Source of the DNA: Halonatronomonas betaini
GTDB lineage: Bacteria > Bacillota > Halanaerobiia > Halanaerobiales > Halarsenatibacteraceae
Assembly (NCBI RefSeq): GCF_015666175.1
Contig: NZ_JADPIE010000006.1
Span: 154,108-218,107 of the forward strand
Direction of reading: 5' to 3'
Length of the DNA: 64,000 nucleotides
Shown: positions 1-8,845 of the stretch, in pieces
Layout: each line of letters opens with the position of its first letter
Numbering within the stretch: the first letter of the stretch is position 1
The notes under the pieces: model-generated
Told to the model about the DNA's origin: nothing
The model's input: only the letters and a program-made list of their open reading frames with translations
Database searches by the model: none
Program-made: the position numbers and the translations under genes

Positions 1-335
1 AGATCAGGACTTAAATCACCTTTAACATAAGAATCAAATATCCAGCTATAGGCATGTCTATCCCCCAGGACAACTAAAGAAATATCATTATTTTCAAATT
101 GATGGATAACAAAATCTACCAGTAAATCCTGATGTTCTTGAATCCCTCTAAACTGGCCAATAACAATAGCTTCTTTACCAGATACTGTTTCTAATAAATT
201 TATAGGTAAATCCCCTTTAGAAAAAGTTTCTGAAGCATCAATTATATCATCTTCACTTATTCTAGAACAGCCTGTTAAATTTAAAATTATTAATGTCAGG
301 ACTAGAAATAAAAAGAGTCCTTTAAATTTCCTCAT
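1..335 (-). CDS. Partial putative lipoprotein (C-terminus outside window)
   Basis: The reading frame is open from an ATG at 335 to the window edge (about 111 codons). It begins with a charged N-terminus, a hydrophobic stretch and a lipobox (L-T-G-C, Cys at about residue 23), so export and lipidation at a membrane are likely. AGGTGATGATA precedes the ATG. A segment beginning VIGQFRGIQEHQ and a later LGDRHAYSW loosely recall the GExHG...E layout of erythromycin-esterase-like or ChaN/Tiki proteins, but the usual Glu and His would be Gln and Arg. That resemblance is a guess. It lies 17 bp downstream of glsA and may be cotranscribed. Function unknown. Confidence 0.7.
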   Translation of the reverse strand, partial: MRKFKGLFLFLVLTLIILNLTGCSRISEDDIIDASETFSKGDLPINLLETVSGKEAIVIGQFRGIQEHQDLLVDFVIHQFENNDISLVVLGDRHAYSWIFDSYVKGDLSPD

Positions 336-352
336 TATCATCACCTAAAATT

Positions 353-1279
353 CTATAACATATGTAAATTTAATTCTTCTGAAAGACTTTTTAAAACATT
401 CATGCCAACCACACTATTACCTGAATTATCAAGTGATGGCCCAAAAACACCAATTCCAAATCTATTCTTTACTGGCGCTAAAATACCACCAGATACTCCA
501 CTTTTAGCAGGAATACCTACATCAATTGCAAAACTGCCTGAGCGATCATACATTCCACATGTTAACATTATTGACCTAACAATTGAAGCAACCTTTTTTG
601 AAATAATTCTATCTCCAGTAATTGGATCAATACCCCTATTTGCAAAAACCGAAGAAGCCCTGGCAATATCCACAGTATCAACCTTTATAGAGCATTGTTT
701 GAAATATAAATCAAGAGATTTTTCAACATCTCCCTTTATTATCCTGTGATCTTTTAAGAAATAAGCTAGAGAACGATTCCTGTCTGCTGTCATCTTTTCA
801 GATTTATAAACTTCCTCATCAACTTTTAAATCTTTATTCCCAAATAAATTTTTAAAAAATTTCAGTAAAATATTAAAACTATTTTCTGATTTGTTTTCTC
901 TTATTAGAGAAGTTACTGCAATAGCACCGGCATTTATCATAGGATTAAAAGGCTTAGGATGACCAACTAATTTATTAATAGAATTAAACTCTTCTCCTGT
1001 TGGCTCTACCCCAACTCTCTTAAAGACAGCCTCTTCTCCTAATTCTAATATTGCTAAAGCCAGAACAATTGGTTTTGATATACTCTGAATCGTAAACTTA
1101 TAATTCCAATCTCCAGCTTTATAAACTTCTCCAGTCATATCAACCATTACTACGGCCGCTAAGTTAGGTTCAACCTTATTTAAAGCAGGTATATAACTTG
1201 CAACTTTTCCTTTTTGATAGTTTTTTAAATTACTCTCTAATATATTTTTTAATAAAATATTGCAATTATTTTTATCCAT
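353..1279 (-). CDS. glsA: Glutaminase A
   Basis: Hydrolyses L-glutamine to glutamate and ammonia in the cytoplasm; a member of the serine-dependent beta-lactamase-like glutaminase family. The 308-residue length is normal. The catalytic S-x-x-K is visible as S66-I-S-K69 in the IQSISKP segment, followed by the family NAGAI motif and a C-terminal SGVSGGI glycine-rich loop. The ATG follows the divIVA stop by 2 bp with no strong ribosome-binding site, so translation is probably coupled to divIVA. In a halophile the product could feed glutamate pools used in osmoadaptation (inference). Its place at the end of the ylm-divIVA cluster is unusual; ileS or lspA is commoner there. Confidence 0.93.
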   Translation of the reverse strand: MDKNNCNILLKNILESNLKNYQKGKVASYIPALNKVEPNLAAVVMVDMTGEVYKAGDWNYKFTIQSISKPIVLALAILELGEEAVFKRVGVEPTGEEFNSINKLVGHPKPFNPMINAGAIAVTSLIRENKSENSFNILLKFFKNLFGNKDLKVDEEVYKSEKMTADRNRSLAYFLKDHRIIKGDVEKSLDLYFKQCSIKVDTVDIARASSVFANRGIDPITGDRIISKKVASIVRSIMLTCGMYDRSGSFAIDVGIPAKSGVSGGILAPVKNRFGIGVFGPSLDNSGNSVVGMNVLKSLSEELNLHML

Positions 1280-1281
1280 AC

Positions 1282-1941
1282 TTAGTTATTCAGCCTTGTT
1301 TTATCCAGTTCTTCATTACGATACTCTTCTTTGGATTCACTTTCTTCAAATTCTTTAGTATCCTCTAGATCAGATAATTCTTCATCTTCATTTTCTGAAT
1401 TATTCTGAACTAAATCATCACCTTCAAGATTTTCATCATCATGGCTGGCTTCCTTTTTATCATTAAAAATTTCTTCTTCAAGCTCAATTTCTTGATCAAA
1501 CTTACCCTCTTCAATAATTTCCATATAATTTTCTAATAAGGATTTAAATCTAATCCTGAATAACTCTCTTTTTTCCTTTAAATTTTCTAGTTTGCTTTTT
1601 TCAGACTGAACCTCGTCTCTGGCTCTCTGTTTAATCTTTTCAGCCTCTAATTCAGCTTCTTTAATTATATTTTGGGCTTCTTTCTGGGCATGCCTTGTCT
1701 GATCCCTTACAGTTTCTTGAACACTCTCTAAAGTGCCTTCTAGTTTATCCTGAATACTTTTATAACTTTCTAATTTTTCCTGCAGGCGCTCTTTCTCATC
1801 TTCAAGTGAACTATAATCTTTTAGTAATCTTTCATAAGCCAGTCCTACCTCATCTAAAAATTCATCAACTTCATTTGAATTATAACCAAAAGCCGATTTT
1901 TTAAATTCCTTATTATAGATATCTAAAGGAGAAAATTTCAT
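1282..1941 (-). CDS. divIVA: DivIVA family septum/pole organiser
   Basis: Coiled-coil cytoplasmic protein that binds negatively curved membrane and recruits division or pole proteins. The N-terminal DivIVA signature is present (FSPLDIYNKEFKKSAFGYN, then VDEFLD). A long heptad-rich coil spans about residues 30-150. The last 70 residues are an extremely acidic tail rich in Glu, Asp and Asn, longer and more acidic than usual; this looks like halophile adaptation, though that is inference. A strong AGGAGG precedes the ATG. It sits last in the sepF-yggT-ylmH-divIVA string, its standard place in Firmicutes. Confidence 0.93.
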   Translation of the reverse strand: MKFSPLDIYNKEFKKSAFGYNSNEVDEFLDEVGLAYERLLKDYSSLEDEKERLQEKLESYKSIQDKLEGTLESVQETVRDQTRHAQKEAQNIIKEAELEAEKIKQRARDEVQSEKSKLENLKEKRELFRIRFKSLLENYMEIIEEGKFDQEIELEEEIFNDKKEASHDDENLEGDDLVQNNSENEDEELSDLEDTKEFEESESKEEYRNEELDKTRLNN

Positions 1942-1958
1942 ATATTTAACCTCCTATT

Positions 1959-2747
1959 TTATGTTATTCTTTCTAATTTCAATTTAATTCTACCTCGATT
2001 AGACTTCCCTCTTTTTTCAGCTACATGTAATCTTCCTCTACCCTTAAATGATATCATGTCTCCAACTTCCACATCAGCTGAAACATCATCAACTTCTTTC
2101 CAATTTAATTTTATTTTCCCAGAAGTAATATATTGAGAGCTCCTGCTTCTTGATTCACCAAAACCAGCACTGATTATAGCATCAAGTCTCATAGAAGCTA
2201 CAGTTGCTAAAATTTCCTTATGATTTTCTGGTTTAAATTTAATGTCATCACGTTCAATTTTACTTGTCTTAATAGGGACTTCATTAACACTGGTTAAGTT
2301 AAGCTCAATTTCATCTGTTATCTCTGAACCAACTATAACCTGTGCAAAATCATCAAAGATTATTATATCACCTACATAATCTCTTTGAACACCTAAACCC
2401 ATTATTGCCCCTAAAAAATCTCTATGTGAAAGATTTACAAAATCAAAATTACCTTCAATTTGATAAAAAGCTAAGGGTACTGTCTGATGATCTGGAAACA
2501 AATAATCTGGAAAGATCAAAATCCTTTTTCTTTCTGCTTTAGAATATCCACCATCAATCTTAAAATTTATTTCAGATATCTGTTCCAGTATTTTTTTAGC
2601 TATTTTTTGCTGATGCGGATTTAAAAACTTTGTAGCTATCTGTTGATTTCTCTCTTTAACTAAATCAATTTTATCTAGAATTCTTTCTCCTAAATCTCTA
2701 TCCTCCTGATCACTTAGGAAAGATAATATATCATCGCTATACGCCAT
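1959..2747 (-). CDS. ylmH: YlmH-type S4-domain RNA-binding protein
   Basis: 262-residue protein with the YlmH layout: an N-terminal alpha/beta region (FLNPHQQKIAKKIL; RILIFPDYL), a central domain with GLGVQRDYVGDI, and a C-terminal S4 RNA-binding domain from about residue 185 (MRLDAIISAGFGESRSRS). Homologues bind ribosomal components; B. subtilis YlmH has been linked to rescue of stalled ribosomes and its gene is kept beside divIVA. AAGGAG lies 10 bp before the ATG. Neighbours are yggT upstream (18 bp) and divIVA downstream (17 bp), consistent with one transcript. Confidence 0.9.
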   Translation of the reverse strand: MAYSDDILSFLSDQEDRDLGERILDKIDLVKERNQQIATKFLNPHQQKIAKKILEQISEINFKIDGGYSKAERKRILIFPDYLFPDHQTVPLAFYQIEGNFDFVNLSHRDFLGAIMGLGVQRDYVGDIIIFDDFAQVIVGSEITDEIELNLTSVNEVPIKTSKIERDDIKFKPENHKEILATVASMRLDAIISAGFGESRSRSSQYITSGKIKLNWKEVDDVSADVEVGDMISFKGRGRLHVAEKRGKSNRGRIKLKLERIT

Positions 2748-2765
2748 TTTTACATACTCCTTTAA

Positions 2766-3044
2766 TTAAATTAAGCCATAAAATAAACTAACAATAATAC
2801 TTCTTGCTATTCTTAATAAAAAGAAAGCTACAATTGGAGAAAAATCAATCCCCATATTACTGGTAGGCAAAACCTGCCTTATTGGCCTTAATATAGGTTC
2901 AGTAACCCCATAAATGAAGTTGATTGCTCCTCTAAAACTGGAGTTATACTGAATACCTCTCCCAAACCAGGATAATAATACCCTGATCAATATCAAAAAA
3001 TATAAAATATTAAAAAATGCATCAACTGTCCTTATTAATAACAA
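2766..3044 (-). CDS. YggT family membrane protein (YlmG)
   Basis: 92-residue integral membrane protein with two hydrophobic segments (about residues 8-28 and 66-90) separated by the family loop containing TEPILRPIRQVLP. YggT/YlmG proteins accompany sepF in Firmicutes, cyanobacteria and plastids and affect division or nucleoid distribution; the exact activity is unsettled. The start is a TTG at 3044 preceded by GGAGGT with 8-bp spacing; no ATG is available near the N-terminus. Gene context (sepF 20 bp upstream, ylmH downstream) supports the call. Confidence 0.88.
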   Translation of the reverse strand: MLLIRTVDAFFNILYFLILIRVLLSWFGRGIQYNSSFRGAINFIYGVTEPILRPIRQVLPTSNMGIDFSPIVAFFLLRIARSIIVSLFYGLI

Positions 3045-3064
3045 AATCTAATACCTCCATTCAT

Positions 3065-3508
3065 TTAATCAGTTACAAATTCATTTTTTATTGCATTTTC
3101 AATCGCTCTGGCATCTACATCAATTCCAGGTGGTGTAAAGATAAATACACCGGTACCTATTTTTTGAGTATTACCATTAATAGCATAAACAGAGCCACTT
3201 AAAAAATCAATAAACCGTCTGGCTAAAACTCTATCCCTCTCTTCTAAATTTAAAATGACTGCCTTTGATTCTTTTAAATCATCAACAATCTCCCTGACAT
3301 CATCAAAAGATTCTGGACTATGAACTACCATCTGAATATCTTTGGTTCGGCTTAACTTAATGACCTTATTATCTTTAGCCTTTTTCTTTTTTATTTTCTT
3401 ATTTTCATTATTATCAAGCTCATTATAGTCATCTTCAAACTCATCAATATTCTCTTCAGTAAAACCGAAAAATCCTATTAATTTTTTCCAGATACTTTCT
3501 TCTGTCAT
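3065..3508 (-). CDS. sepF: Cell division protein SepF
   Basis: 147-residue FtsZ-membrane anchor. It has an N-terminal amphipathic segment (ESIWKKLIGFFGF), a low-complexity acidic then Lys-rich linker (about 20-50), and the SepF core (DIQMVVHSPESFDD; VILNLEERD; RFIDFLSGSVYAINGNTQKIG), which forms the ring-building alpha/beta domain. It binds the FtsZ C-terminal peptide and tethers the Z-ring to the cytoplasmic membrane. Start ATG at 3508 with AGGTGAT upstream. It lies between yggS and yggT, the conserved order. Confidence 0.94.
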   Translation of the reverse strand: MTEESIWKKLIGFFGFTEENIDEFEDDYNELDNNENKKIKKKKAKDNKVIKLSRTKDIQMVVHSPESFDDVREIVDDLKESKAVILNLEERDRVLARRFIDFLSGSVYAINGNTQKIGTGVFIFTPPGIDVDARAIENAIKNEFVTD

Positions 3509-3533
3509 TTAAATCACCTGCTTTTTTAGTTTA

Positions 3534-4256
3534 TTATTCATACTCTCTTTCTCCAAAAATTTCTCTTCCAATTCTAACATAAGTGGCTCCCTCTTCTACA
3601 GCAACTTCATAATCATTTGTCATACCCATTGAAAGCTCAGATATTTCGTAGCCATTAGAATTTAGGTCCTCCTTTAAATTTCTTAACTCTTTAAAATAAG
3701 GTCTTGTTTTTTCTGGATTATCAAAATGGGGCAAAATAGTCATCAAGCCTCTTATATCCAGGTTTTCTAATTTCCATAACTCAGGAAAGACATCCAGAAA
3801 ATCAACCTTTGAAAAACCATACTTATTGTCATCACCAGCTATATTAATCTGAACTAAAACTGGAATAACTCTACCATTCTTTCGAGCCCGTTTATTTATC
3901 TCTCTTGCCAGCCTGGGACTATCAAGAGAATGGATCAATCGACAATTATCAAGCCTGGCCAGATACTTAACTTTATTTCTCTGTAAATGTCCAATGAAAT
4001 GCCAGTTAACAAAACCTGGCTTCTCTTCTTCCTTATCCAGAAGTTCCTGAACTCTACTTTCTCCAAAGCTGTCAATACCCACTTCTTTTAATTTACTAAT
4101 TTTGTTAAAATCCTGATTCTTGCTTACTGGTAAGATATTGATCTCATTAAAATCTCTTCCAGCTCTTTTTGCTGCTGCTTTTATTTTATTTTCAACTTTT
4201 TTATAATTAGTTATAACTTCATCTTCTAAAGCTTCATTTTCTGTATTTCCTATCAT
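3534..4256 (-). CDS. yggS: YggS/PLPBP pyridoxal phosphate homeostasis protein
   Basis: Cytoplasmic PLP-binding protein with a single TIM-barrel domain resembling the alanine racemase N-domain; it buffers PLP and affects amino-acid metabolism. The PLP lysine is in the PVSK motif (K46 with the start chosen here). HFIGHLQRNKVKYL and the C-terminal LSMGMTNDYEVAVEEG are family signatures. I start at ATG 4256 because it has GAGGTGG just upstream; an in-frame ATG at 4274 would place that site inside the gene. The start lies 2 bp from the stop of the HlyD-like gene. Confidence 0.92.
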   Translation of the reverse strand: MIGNTENEALEDEVITNYKKVENKIKAAAKRAGRDFNEINILPVSKNQDFNKISKLKEVGIDSFGESRVQELLDKEEEKPGFVNWHFIGHLQRNKVKYLARLDNCRLIHSLDSPRLAREINKRARKNGRVIPVLVQINIAGDDNKYGFSKVDFLDVFPELWKLENLDIRGLMTILPHFDNPEKTRPYFKELRNLKEDLNSNGYEISELSMGMTNDYEVAVEEGATYVRIGREIFGEREYE

Positions 4257-4257
4257 T

Positions 4258-5148
4258 TTAACCACCTCTACCATAATTCAAAACCTCAGGATTAATAATT
4301 ATTCTATCTCCAAGGTTTAAGCCTTCTACAACTAATTCTTTTGAATTACCACCTATAATTTTTAAATTTCTAAATTCGATAATTCCTCGATTATTTTCTA
4401 CTAAAACTCCACGGCCCTGTACTGTACTAAAAATAGCACTTCTTGGTATAACCAGACCCCGGTAAATATTGCTAATCAACTCAAAATTGATATGCCTTCT
4501 ATTAAGCCAGTCATCTTTAAATTTATCAACCTCAATTAACAGAGCTGTCATTTCTGAATTACTTATTTTATTATATACTCTACCCTTTGTTAAATTTCTC
4601 TCTGTATTAGATTCATTTAAAAAGACCTGTTCTCTAATCTTATAATTATCTGCTTTAGAGTTCTCTAAAATAAATACAAAAAATACTCTATTGTTATTAA
4701 CTATTCTATAGATTGGGTCTCCTGAGTTTATTTCTCTGCCACTGGTTAAATGCCTGAAATCTGGTTCCAAATCTCTGAATTTATCAACAGAATATTGATT
4801 TAAATTATCAATTTCAAATTCTTCTTCTAAACCATCAAAACCATAACTAATTAAGCCAGACTTTTTAGAATAAAAGGTTTTATTAAAGTTATCATTATTA
4901 ACTTCAATAACCTCCTGACCATAAGAGGCTCTTTCACCTTCTTTAAATAAAAGAGATATAGTCCCATTACTATTACTATAAATTACTTCCTCATCTCTAA
5001 TAACCAGTGCTCTAGATTCTACACTATCAATAACCTCACCATATAATGCAGATTCAAAATTCGGTTTCTGATTATAATAGCCTAAAATAACACCAATTAT
5101 CATCATAATTAATATCAAGAGTAACCATTTTTTTTTGCCTAATTTCAT
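4258..5148 (-). CDS. HlyD/RND-adaptor-like membrane protein of the ylm cluster
   Basis: 296 residues: a short basic N-terminus, one transmembrane helix (about 8-25), then an extracytoplasmic domain with a barrel-sandwich or lipoyl-like half-motif (GTISLLFKEGERASYGQEV), a segment with VFFVFILENSKADNY, and a C-terminal beta domain (LVIPRSAIF; VEGLNLGDRIIINP). This layout is that of membrane-fusion or HlyD_D23 proteins. Genes of this type sit between pgeF and yggS in many Clostridia without a cognate transporter, so a role in envelope assembly or division rather than efflux is possible. Its ATG overlaps the pgeF TGA by one base. Confidence 0.72.
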   Translation of the reverse strand: MKLGKKKWLLLILIMMIIGVILGYYNQKPNFESALYGEVIDSVESRALVIRDEEVIYSNSNGTISLLFKEGERASYGQEVIEVNNDNFNKTFYSKKSGLISYGFDGLEEEFEIDNLNQYSVDKFRDLEPDFRHLTSGREINSGDPIYRIVNNNRVFFVFILENSKADNYKIREQVFLNESNTERNLTKGRVYNKISNSEMTALLIEVDKFKDDWLNRRHINFELISNIYRGLVIPRSAIFSTVQGRGVLVENNRGIIEFRNLKIIGGNSKELVVEGLNLGDRIIINPEVLNYGRGG

Positions 5149-5825
5149 CAGGGATTACTCCTTACTTTATAAATAAATGCAGCCATTCTTCCAGCAGAAT
5201 TTCCATCACGACGGTATGAATGAAATAAATCTGGAGAATCATATGTCGATAAATTACTAATAAAAATATTTTTAGATGGAATGCCTGATTGGACCAGGAG
5301 CTCTTTATTAGCCTGTTTTAAATCTAGCTTATATTTATCTTTTTCCTGATCAGCTTTAAAGAATTTTAAATCTAAATTCCATTTACTCCTGAATTTTTGA
5401 TATATTTCACTGCCAACCTGATAATTATCAAAATCAATTCCAGGACCAATAACAACCTGAATATCCTCTAAATTAAGTTTATAATATCTTACCATATCAT
5501 TTAAAGTATGTCTGGCAATTTGGTTTAAAGTTCCCTGCCAGCCAGAATGAATAAGAGCAAAAACATCATTTTGTATGTCCAGGAAATATATAGGCAGACA
5601 ATCAGCATGAATTGTCCTTATGATTGAATTACAATCTTTGCTGATAATTCCATCTGCTTTTATAGTAAAATCTTTTGATTTATGCCTGTTACTCTGACAA
5701 TGAAAAACTATACTGCTATGAATCTGTTCTGTTTTTATAACTCTTTTTTCTGACTTATTTAGTAACTCCAATAAAACAGGATAATCATAGCCTTTGAGAG
5801 TAAATAAAAGTCGATAATTTTTCAA
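5148..5825 (-). CDS. pgeF: PgeF/YfiH-type multicopper-oxidase-fold (laccase domain) protein
   Basis: Member of the YfiH family; characterised homologues act on purine nucleosides or edit peptidoglycan precursors. Visible family motifs are HADCLPIYFLD (Zn-ligand His/Cys), HSGWQGT (usually HAGWRGT), IGPGIDF (usually with Cys) and a C-terminal SYRRDGNSAGRMAA. The coordinate uses TTG 5825, but that codon has no properly spaced ribosome-binding site. The frame stays open upstream for 16 more codons that align with the family N-terminus (FKRINGFKYLEKR), and a GGAGGT at 5883-5888 sits 9 nt from an in-frame ATA at 5871-5873. The real start may therefore be non-canonical. Confidence 0.85.
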   Translation of the reverse strand: MKNYRLLFTLKGYDYPVLLELLNKSEKRVIKTEQIHSSIVFHCQSNRHKSKDFTIKADGIISKDCNSIIRTIHADCLPIYFLDIQNDVFALIHSGWQGTLNQIARHTLNDMVRYYKLNLEDIQVVIGPGIDFDNYQVGSEIYQKFRSKWNLDLKFFKADQEKDKYKLDLKQANKELLVQSGIPSKNIFISNLSTYDSPDLFHSYRRDGNSAGRMAAFIYKVRSNP

Positions 5826-5890
5826 CCTTTTTTCTAGATATTTAAAACCATTAATCCTTTTAAACTTAAATATTGTAATTCGACCTCCAT

Positions 5891-6346
5891 TTACTCATCT
5901 TTTAATAGTCTATCTAATTCCTTTTTAAAAGTTTCAACATCTTTAAATTGCCTGTAAACAGAAGCAAAACGAACATAAGCAACCTGATCCAGGTCCTTTA
6001 ACTTTTTCATTACTAACTTACCAATTTCATCGCTGGTAACTTCTTCGTCCATCCTGTTTTGCAATTCTTGCTTAACCTCTATTACAAGCTGATTAAGCTT
6101 TTCTGGGGAAATTGATCTTTTCTCACAGGCTTTATAAAGCCCGGCAAGGATCTTATCCTCTGAAAACATCTCTCTAGTACCATCTTTTTTCCTGACCATC
6201 AATGGTACTTTCTCATATCTTTCATAGGTAGTAAATCTTTCCTGACAATCAAGGCATTCTCTTCGGCGTCTGATTGTGGTATTATTTTCAGTAGTTCTTG
6301 AATCAATGACTTTACTATTTAAATTTGAACAGAATGGGCATTTCAT
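5891..6346 (-). CDS. nrdR: Transcriptional repressor NrdR
   Basis: 151-residue repressor of ribonucleotide reductase genes that senses ATP/dATP. It has an N-terminal zinc ribbon with C3-x2-C6 and C31-x2-C34 and an RRRREC stretch, followed by an ATP-cone domain (about 48-138; [15 protein letters not shown], then [15 protein letters not shown]). The start ATG has GAGGTGG upstream. In many endospore-formers spoIIGA-sigE-sigG lie between ftsZ and nrdR; here only 21 bp separate nrdR from ftsZ. Confidence 0.96.
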   Translation of the reverse strand: MKCPFCSNLNSKVIDSRTTENNTTIRRRRECLDCQERFTTYERYEKVPLMVRKKDGTREMFSEDKILAGLYKACEKRSISPEKLNQLVIEVKQELQNRMDEEVTSDEIGKLVMKKLKDLDQVAYVRFASVYRQFKDVETFKKELDRLLKDE

Positions 6347-6367
6347 CTAACCACCTCAGTTAATAGA

Positions 6368-7447
6368 TTAACTATTCTTTCTTAGAAATGCCGGAATATC
6401 AAGTTCATCTTCTCCACCGACTGGCTCTAAATCTATTTCACTACTATTAAAATCTGTTCTTTGCTTGCTACCAGATTCTTTTTCAATAGATTTTGAGCGA
6501 TTAAAACCTGTTGCAATAACTGTTACCATAACATCTTCTTCTAAATCCTGATCAATCACAGCACCTAGAATAATATTAGCATCTGGATCAGATACCTCTT
6601 TTACAATTTTAGCAGCTTCATATGCTTCATGAATCCCGAGATTATTGCCACCTGTAATATTAATTAAAACACCCTGAGCTCCATCAACAGAAGCTTCTAA
6701 TAATGGCGAATCAATAGCATTACGGGCTGCTTCTTCAGCTCTATTTTCTCCTCTGGCAGTACCTATTCCCATCAGAGCAGAGCCGGCATCAGTCATAATA
6801 GTCTTAACATCACCAAAGTCAAGGTTTATTATACCTGTAATTGTAATCAGGTCAGAAATACCCTGGACACCCTGACGTAAAACATCATCAGCAATTTTAA
6901 AGGCATCAACAAGGCTGGTCTTTTTCTCTGCAACCTCTAATAATCTATCATTGGGTATAATTATTAATGTATCTACATTATCTTCTAATTCTTTAATACC
7001 ATCTTCAGCATTATCCATCCTTTTAGTACCTTCAACTGTAAATGGCTTGGTGACAACACCAACAGTCAATGCTCCCTGATCCTTTGCTGCCTGAGCAACA
7101 ACAGGGGCAGCACCAGTTCCTGTTCCTCCGCCCATGCCTGCAGTTATGAAGACCATATCAGCTCCAGAGACGGCATCTTCTATTTCCTCTTTGCTTTCTT
7201 CTGCTGCCTCTCTCCCGACTTCCGGATTAGCTCCTGCTCCTAGACCACGGGTTAATTTTTCACCTATCCTGATTGTAACTCCTGCACTGGATGACATTAA
7301 AACCTGGGCATCAGTATTAATAGCAATGAATTCAACACCTTCTAGACCATCTTCAATCATCCTATTAACAGCATTATTTCCTCCACCACCAACACCGACA
7401 ACTTTTATATTTGCAAATTTCTCCATTTCTGTTCCTATATCAAACAC
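6368..7447 (-). CDS. ftsZ: Cell division GTPase FtsZ
   Basis: Tubulin homologue that polymerises into the Z-ring. The 359-residue protein shows [13 protein letters not shown] (residues 18-30), the tubulin signature GGGTGTG at 106-112, the T7-loop region [11 protein letters not shown], an acidic variable linker, and the conserved C-terminal peptide DIPAFLRK that docks FtsA and SepF, both encoded in this cluster. The start is GTG 7447, placed 7 bp after AGGAGGT; the internal ATG lacks a site. The ftsA stop lies 30 bp upstream. Confidence 0.97.
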   Translation of the reverse strand: MFDIGTEMEKFANIKVVGVGGGGNNAVNRMIEDGLEGVEFIAINTDAQVLMSSSAGVTIRIGEKLTRGLGAGANPEVGREAAEESKEEIEDAVSGADMVFITAGMGGGTGTGAAPVVAQAAKDQGALTVGVVTKPFTVEGTKRMDNAEDGIKELEDNVDTLIIIPNDRLLEVAEKKTSLVDAFKIADDVLRQGVQGISDLITITGIINLDFGDVKTIMTDAGSALMGIGTARGENRAEEAARNAIDSPLLEASVDGAQGVLINITGGNNLGIHEAYEAAKIVKEVSDPDANIILGAVIDQDLEEDVMVTVIATGFNRSKSIEKESGSKQRTDFNSSEIDLEPVGGEDELDIPAFLRKNS

Positions 7448-7477
7448 AAAACATACCTCCTTTCAATTTTTAAAGCT

Positions 7478-8764
7478 TTAAAAGAAATCATCAAAGAATG
7501 TCTTCAGTTTATTAAAAAATGAATTCACTATTTCTTTATTATTTCGCTTGTTCCTTTTTTTAGTATGAGTACTAACTGATTTACTATTATTTATTGCATA
7601 GATTATTAGACCGACCCCTGTAGAAAATACAGGTGTAGGAATTCTTCCATCTTTTTTTACATAAACAGGATTATCAATAACATCAGAAAATCCACTTATG
7701 TAATCAGGTTCACCTAACCTTACTGGTAAACCGGTAATCTGAGAAGCCAGGCTACAACTCCCATCTAATAAAGAGGCTCCACCTGTAATAACCAGTCCTG
7801 CAGGTGTCATATCTTTAGTCCCGGTCTTTTTAATCTCTCTTTCTACCATTGAAAACATCTCTTCCATTCTCGGTTCAATAACCTGACAGAGATAATTTTT
7901 TGAAATCTTTTGTTTTTCATTTCCACTTGCCTTTAAAACATCAATTTTTTGATCCTCATCAATTTCATCGCAACTTGCTATACCATGTAAAATCTTAATC
8001 TTTTCAGCTTCAGAAATAGGCGTTCTTAAACCAACGGCAATATCATTACTTACATGATTTCCGCCAACTGGAAGAACAGAAGTATACTTGATATTTCCTT
8101 CATGGAATACTATAAAATCAGTTGTTCCACCTCCAATATCTACAAGGGCAACACCTAACTCCTTTTCATCATTAGAGAGCACTGAATAGCTTGAAGCTAA
8201 TTGATCTAAAACTAATTCATTAACTTCTAATCCAGCTTTCTCAACACTTTTAACAAGATTATTAATTGATGTTGTAGAACCTTTGACAATATGAGTTTCA
8301 ACTTCAAGTCTAACACCAGACATACCCTGAGGTTGCTTAATCCCCTTGGTCCCATCAATTATAAATTCTCTTGGGATAACATGGATTATTTTTTCTTCCT
8401 GGGACAAAGGAATTACTCTAGCAGCCTCCATAACCCTCTCAATATCAGATTCTTTAACTTCCTTATTACTCCCTGTTACTGCAACAACTCCGTGACTATT
8501 AACAGAATTAATATGAGAACCAGCTATACCAACATATACTGAGCCAACTTCAATACCAGCCATTCTCTCTGCTTTTTTGACAGCTTCAGAAATAGAATTG
8601 GAAGCTTTGTCAATGTCAACAACTATTCCTTTTCTTAAACCATCTGAAGGTGCAATTCCTAACCCTACAATTTCAATTTTATCATCCTGATTTACTTCAG
8701 CAATTAAAGCACATATTTTTTTTGTTCCAACATCTAAACCGGCAATTACTTTAGTTTGTGACAA
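7478..8764 (-). CDS. ftsA: Cell division protein FtsA
   Basis: Actin-like ATPase that anchors FtsZ to the membrane and signals to the divisome. Actin-fold phosphate motifs are visible: AGLDVGTKKICALIAEV near the N-terminus and VDIGGGTTDFIVF centrally, then the adenosine motif VITGGASLLDG. The SHU/1C subdomain follows the first motif (GSVYVGIAGSHINS). The last about 15 residues (VNSFFNKLKTFFDDFF) form the amphipathic membrane-targeting helix. Start TTG 8764 lies 7 bp after GGAGGT. The 428-residue length is typical. Confidence 0.96.
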   Translation of the reverse strand: MSQTKVIAGLDVGTKKICALIAEVNQDDKIEIVGLGIAPSDGLRKGIVVDIDKASNSISEAVKKAERMAGIEVGSVYVGIAGSHINSVNSHGVVAVTGSNKEVKESDIERVMEAARVIPLSQEEKIIHVIPREFIIDGTKGIKQPQGMSGVRLEVETHIVKGSTTSINNLVKSVEKAGLEVNELVLDQLASSYSVLSNDEKELGVALVDIGGGTTDFIVFHEGNIKYTSVLPVGGNHVSNDIAVGLRTPISEAEKIKILHGIASCDEIDEDQKIDVLKASGNEKQKISKNYLCQVIEPRMEEMFSMVEREIKKTGTKDMTPAGLVITGGASLLDGSCSLASQITGLPVRLGEPDYISGFSDVIDNPVYVKKDGRIPTPVFSTGVGLIIYAINNSKSVSTHTKKRNKRNNKEIVNSFFNKLKTFFDDFF

Positions 8765-8845
8765 ATCATCAACCTCCTTCCTCCTACGTGTTACAATTCA
8801 ACACAGGTAAGGTAAAATCCTTTTTTATATTTCAATCTTTAAGTG

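Noticed and set aside
402..749. Plus-strand open frame of about 115 codons
   Set aside because: It lies antisense within glsA, has no ribosome-binding site or family resemblance, and glsA is clearly real.
8768..8845. GTGTT-N7-AACAC inverted repeat upstream of ftsA as a Rex site
   Set aside because: The spacing between half-sites is one base short of the Rex consensus and the arms match poorly; nothing links ftsA to redox control.
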